A DNA stretch of 18,340 bases from NCBI GenBank assembly GCA_025656435.1, contig JAHXHT010000017.1, positions 1 through 18,340 on the forward strand, written 5' to 3'. This document shows positions 15,281-18,340 of this stretch, piece after piece; the first letter of the stretch is position 1, and each line of letters starts with the position of its first letter. The notes beneath the pieces were generated by a model, which saw nothing but the letters and a program-made list of their open reading frames with translations, had not been told where the DNA came from and did not search any database. Source of the DNA: Candidatus Thiodiazotropha sp. (ex Gloverina cf. vestifex) (GTDB lineage Bacteria; Pseudomonadota; Gammaproteobacteria; Chromatiales; Chromatiaceae). The position numbers and the translations under genes were made by a program.

Positions 15281-17559
15281 CTTTATTCCTCATACTGCTG
15301 GGCCTGACTGGCCAGACTCAAGGCGCCTGGCAGGAGGAAGATCTGTTAATGCCCGACCAGGCCTTCCAGATCTCCGGCCGCGCCAACAACGATGATCAAC
15401 TGATCGTCGAGTGGCGGGTAGCGGATGGCTACTACATGTACCGCGACAAGATCCATTTCGAGACCGACTCCATCGGTATCGAACTGGGACAACCGACGCT
15501 GCCTGAAGCAAAGATCAAACATGACGAATTCTTCGGTGATGTCGCCATCTATCGAAACAAGGTAACGGCAGCACTCCCCCTCAAGCGTATAAAAGGCTCC
15601 ACTGATACCGTTTTGCTCAAGGCCCGCTCCCAGGGTTGTGCTGATCAAGGGATCTGTTTCCCGCCCCATGTCCAGGAAGTACGATTGGCACTGGCCCCAA
15701 TCCAGGCTCAGGCTGAACCACTGGATATCCCTCAGACCGGCCAGAATATTTTGTCTGGTGAAATCTTCTCCAACGATATGGCCGAAGATGAACTGCTCGA
15801 TCCTGAGGAGGCCTATATCCTGACTGCCAGCGTAGAAGACGGCACCCATTTACGTCTCAACTGGCAGATCGCCGAGGGCACCTACCTCTATCAGGACAAG
15901 ATCCAGCTCGCACTACCGGAGAACCCGGATGTCGTCATAGGTAGCTACCAGTTACCCGAGCCTGAGATCAAAAAGGACTCCATCCGACCCGACGGGTCCT
16001 TCGGTGATGTCCCCGTCTATCACGATGCGATCGATTTCAGCGTGCCGCTGGTACGCAGCGGCACCGATCCCCAGACCATTGACCTGGAGGCTAAATACCA
16101 GGGCTGCGCCGAGATCGGTGTCTGCTATCCGCCGATCACCAAACAGTTCAGCCTCTCCCTGCCCGGCATCTCCCAGGCAGAGGCGAGTGAGGTCATAGCC
16201 TCAACGCCAACCCCCACAACGCCAAGCGCTTTAAGCGACGAGCCAACTTCCGACCTGGATTCGATCGCCAATACCCTGCAGGGAGGATCAACCCTCGTTA
16301 TTGTTGGGGCCTTCCTCCTGCTCGGCCTGGGCCTCTCCTTCACGCCTTGTATCTTCCCGATGATCCCTATCCTCTCCGGCATTATTGCCGGCCACGGGGA
16401 CAAGATCACCACACGAAAGGCCTTTACCCTCTCTCTCGTCTACGTCCTCGCCATGGCCCTGACCTATACCGCCGCCGGGGTCTTGGCCGGCCTGTTCGGT
16501 GAAAATCTACAGGCCTACTTCCAGAACCCCTGGATCCTCAGCGCGTTCGCATTGATCTTCGTTCTGCTCGCCCTTTCCATGTTCGGTTTTTATGACCTGC
16601 AGCTGCCCAGCAGCCTGCAGAGCAGGCTCACTGAAGTCAGCAATAAACAGGAAGGTGGCTCGTTGGCGGGAGTCGCCGTGATGGGCTTTCTCTCAGCCCT
16701 GATTGTGGGACCTTGCGTAGCGCCTCCTCTGGCCGGTGCGCTGATCTATATCGGCCAGACCGGCGATGCCATGTTGGGTGGCCTGGCGCTGTTCGCACTC
16801 AGCATGGGTATGGGAGCCCCGCTGATTGCCATAGGCACTTCTGCAGGTAAATTCCTCCCACGTGCAGGCAGTTGGATGGATGCTGTCAAAGCTGTCTTCG
16901 GCGTTGCCCTGCTCGGTGTGGCCATCATCATGCTGGAACGCATCATTCCACCCGATATTGCCATGCTGCTGTGGGGTATCTTGCTGATATCCTCCGCCAT
17001 CTACATGGGCGCACTGAGACACCTGGAAATAGAGGCCAGCGGTTGGCAGAAACTCTGGAAAGGGCTCGGCGTGGTCTTCCTGGTCTATGGCTCACTGATG
17101 TTGGTCGGTGCCGCTGCCGGCGGTAAAGACACCCTACAACCCCTGCGGGGTATCGCCTTCTCCGGCGGCAGCGGAGGGGCTGCACACAATGAACTGGTTT
17201 TCAGCCGCATCAAGAGTGTCGAAGACCTGAACCGGGAGGTGGCGGCGGCCAGCGCCCAGGGTCAATCGGTGATGCTCGACTTCTATGCCGACTGGTGTGT
17301 CTCCTGTAAAGAAATGGAAAAATATACCTTCTCAGATCCCGGGGTCATCAAAGCACTTGAAAACACACGTCTGTTGCAGGCTGACGTCACTGCCAACGAT
17401 GATATTGACCAGGCTTTACTGCAGGGGCACTTTGGCCTGCCCGGTCCGCCGGCAATCATCTTCTATGGAGCCGACGGCCAGGAGCGCAAGAACTACCGAG
17501 TGGTTGGATTCGTCCCTGCGGATGAGTTTACCGACCATATCAACCGAGTTCTCCAATAG
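15256..17559 (+). CDS. dsbD: Thiol:disulfide interchange protein DsbD with two alpha domains
   Basis: DsbD carries electrons from cytoplasmic thioredoxin across the inner membrane to periplasmic reductases such as DsbC and cytochrome-c maturation proteins. The 767 residues exceed the usual ~570. After a signal peptide (about 1-23) come two DsbD-alpha domains in tandem. The first has C128/C134 (GCADQGICFPP) and the cap-loop DEFFG; the second has C284/C290 (GCAEIGVCYPP). The beta domain has eight or so helices with C365 (FTPCIFPMIPILSG) and C487 (VGPCVAPPLAGALIY). The C-terminal gamma thioredoxin domain has C681/C684 (YADWCVSCKEME), Asp675, Glu688 and cis-proline LPGPP. All expected electron-passing cysteines are present, plus one extra pair. 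It overlaps cutA and is followed by a separate copy of its gamma domain. Confidence 0.97.
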   Translation: MHKYRYFLTLFLILLGLTGQTQGAWQEEDLLMPDQAFQISGRANNDDQLIVEWRVADGYYMYRDKIHFETDSIGIELGQPTLPEAKIKHDEFFGDVAIYRNKVTAALPLKRIKGSTDTVLLKARSQGCADQGICFPPHVQEVRLALAPIQAQAEPLDIPQTGQNILSGEIFSNDMAEDELLDPEEAYILTASVEDGTHLRLNWQIAEGTYLYQDKIQLALPENPDVVIGSYQLPEPEIKKDSIRPDGSFGDVPVYHDAIDFSVPLVRSGTDPQTIDLEAKYQGCAEIGVCYPPITKQFSLSLPGISQAEASEVIASTPTPTTPSALSDEPTSDLDSIANTLQGGSTLVIVGAFLLLGLGLSFTPCIFPMIPILSGIIAGHGDKITTRKAFTLSLVYVLAMALTYTAAGVLAGLFGENLQAYFQNPWILSAFALIFVLLALSMFGFYDLQLPSSLQSRLTEVSNKQEGGSLAGVAVMGFLSALIVGPCVAPPLAGALIYIGQTGDAMLGGLALFALSMGMGAPLIAIGTSAGKFLPRAGSWMDAVKAVFGVALLGVAIIMLERIIPPDIAMLLWGILLISSAIYMGALRHLEIEASGWQKLWKGLGVVFLVYGSLMLVGAAAGGKDTLQPLRGIAFSGGSGGAAHNELVFSRIKSVEDLNREVAAASAQGQSVMLDFYADWCVSCKEMEKYTFSDPGVIKALENTRLLQADVTANDDIDQALLQGHFGLPGPPAIIFYGADGQERKNYRVVGFVPADEFTDHINRVLQ

Positions 17560-18160
17560 GGGACAACACAGAGAGAGAACAACCCCGACGTCTGAAGACA
17601 AAGACTGCTTGGGCTCAAGGAGGAACCAGATGTTGTTGAAATCGAAATCAACAAGGAAACAAAAGCGGTGGAAAGGATTATGCGTCTTCTTGGCCTATTG
17701 CACACTGGTCCTGGCCAACACAGCTATCGCCGACGAGGATACCCAACAATCTCAATGGAGTGATTCCTTCTGCGGCGACAGTGGGAACGTGACACACAAA
17801 GAACTGGTTTTCAATCACATCAAGAGTGTCGAAGACCTGAACAAAGAGGTGGCAACAGCAAGTGCCCAGGGGCAATCGGTAATGCTCTACTTCTACGCAG
17901 ACTGGTGCGTCTCCTGCAAAGAGATGGAGAAAAAGACCTTCTCCGATCCACGCATCATTAAAGTACTGTATAACACTCGCCTGCTGCTGGCTGACATCAC
18001 CGCAAACGATCATATCGACCAAACCCTAATACAGGGGCATTTCGGGCTACCCGGCCCTCCCGTCATCATTTTCTATAACATCAATGGGCAAGAAGAGAAA
18101 ACCTACCGGGTAATTGGTTTCGTACCCGCCGATAAGTTCATAGACCGCATCCGCCAGGCA
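17160..18160 (+). repeat. Tandem direct duplication of the DsbD gamma-coding segment
   Basis: Bases from about 17160 to 17550 recur at 17770 to 18160 with a constant offset of 610 bases and no gaps, for example GAACTGGTTTTCA and AAGAGTGTCGAAGACCTGAAC-like runs in both. The copies differ by many synonymous and amino-acid changes, so the duplication is old. The stretch between them (17551-17769) holds the end of dsbD, the new ribosome site and the signal-peptide region, none of which is repeated. Confidence 0.85.
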
Positions 18161-18202
18161 ATCCCCTCCTTGCGGGGGAGAGCAAACAACTACTTGAATT
18201 GA
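17630..18202 (+). CDS. Exported thioredoxin-like protein, copy of DsbD gamma domain
   Basis: This 190-residue protein starts at ATG 17630, fixed by AAGGAGG six bases upstream. It has a basic N-terminus, a hydrophobic stretch (about 17-33) and a likely signal-peptidase site after NTAIA, so it should act in the periplasm or stay membrane-tethered. Residues 55-177 match the DsbD gamma domain of the gene just upstream at roughly three quarters identity without gaps, including YADWCVSCKEME (C93/C96) and GLPGPP. The copy also keeps part of the DsbD linker (CGDSG for SGGSG). Tyr87 replaces the buried Asp that tunes the active cysteine in DsbD gamma, whereas Glu100 is kept. Cys48 is extra. It lies 70 bases after dsbD, probably on the same transcript. 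Likely a periplasmic thiol reductase fed by DsbD; its target is unknown. Confidence 0.9.
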   Translation: MLLKSKSTRKQKRWKGLCVFLAYCTLVLANTAIADEDTQQSQWSDSFCGDSGNVTHKELVFNHIKSVEDLNKEVATASAQGQSVMLYFYADWCVSCKEMEKKTFSDPRIIKVLYNTRLLLADITANDHIDQTLIQGHFGLPGPPVIIFYNINGQEEKTYRVIGFVPADKFIDRIRQAIPSLRGRANNYLN

Positions 18203-18252
18203 TAGGTCTCCACCCATATGAGCTGATTCAGTAGCGCCATGACCACCTTACC

Positions 18253-18340
18253 CTAAGGAAGCTCTGAACGAATCGTTTGTCAGCGAACGTTTCCTCTCGC
18301 TTGCTTCAAAACTGCCATGAGCGAAGAAAAACAGTGCATT
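18253..18340. other. Possible insertion-sequence end
   Basis: No gene is seen after 18202. CTAA at 18253-18256 is directly followed by GGAAGCTCTGAACG, which resembles from memory the terminal repeat of some IS5-family elements, whose targets are YTAR. The element itself would lie beyond the window and no transposase is visible. Weak call. Confidence 0.22.

Noticed and set aside
17285..17629. Longer open frame for the thioredoxin copy, starting at 17285 inside dsbD
   Set aside because: It runs out of frame through the dsbD gamma region with no recognisable protein; the ATG at 17630 has a perfect ribosome site and a signal peptide.
18162..18179. TCCCC/GGGGA hairpin at the end of the thioredoxin copy as a terminator
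   Set aside because: It lies inside the coding region, the stem is 5 bases and no T-run follows.

Overview
The window reads as chromosomal DNA of a gammaproteobacterium. The main support is gene order. The minus-strand series glnE-ilvE-waaF-waaC is the arrangement known from Pseudomonas and relatives, and groEL-groES lies close to fxsA, cutA and dsbD, as in many gammaproteobacteria. A CIRCE operator in front of groES fits lineages that use HrcA rather than only sigma-32. I cannot name the genus. A free-living or symbiotic relative of the Chromatiales-type sulfur oxidisers is only a guess.

Layout. (1) Positions 1-6468, minus strand: a tightly packed operon of glnE, ilvE, a small zf-CHCC zinc-finger gene, waaF, waaC and a family 2 glycosyltransferase. 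It links nitrogen control and branched-chain amino acid metabolism to LPS inner-core synthesis. The glycosyltransferase is broken at the window start: its next ~90 bases are present but on the opposite strand. (2) Positions 6469-8319, plus strand: a divergent, membrane-anchored, FMN- and Fe-S-binding glutamate-synthase-like protein whose frame is broken by one extra base near 7047. (3) Positions 8361-10749, minus strand: a chemoreceptor with a dCache_3-like sensor and a C-terminal CZB zinc-binding domain. It has a clear sigma-28 promoter and a UUCG-loop terminator, and it carries a second frameshift near 10571-10580. (4) Positions 10762-12954, minus strand: groES-groEL with a sigma-70-type promoter overlapping a perfect CIRCE element and a bidirectional terminator. 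(5) Positions 13014-14370, plus strand: a SlyD/SlpA-type FKBP prolyl isomerase and a class I PPK2 polyphosphate kinase. (6) fxsA (minus) faces cutA-dsbD (plus). After dsbD comes a separate exported thioredoxin that duplicates the C-terminal domain of DsbD.

The right half (10762-18202) is a protein-quality neighbourhood: chaperonin, prolyl isomerase, polyphosphate/NTP supply, periplasmic disulfide reduction and metal tolerance. The most distinctive feature is the DsbD locus. DsbD has two N-terminal alpha domains, each with its own cysteine pair, and a copied, secreted gamma domain follows in which the buried aspartate near the active site has become tyrosine. Together this suggests a branched reductive pathway in the periplasm.

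The small inversion plus two single-base frameshifts, all in otherwise well-conserved genes, could reflect sequencing or assembly error or early gene decay. The window alone cannot decide. I see no tRNA, rRNA, CRISPR array or complete insertion sequence.
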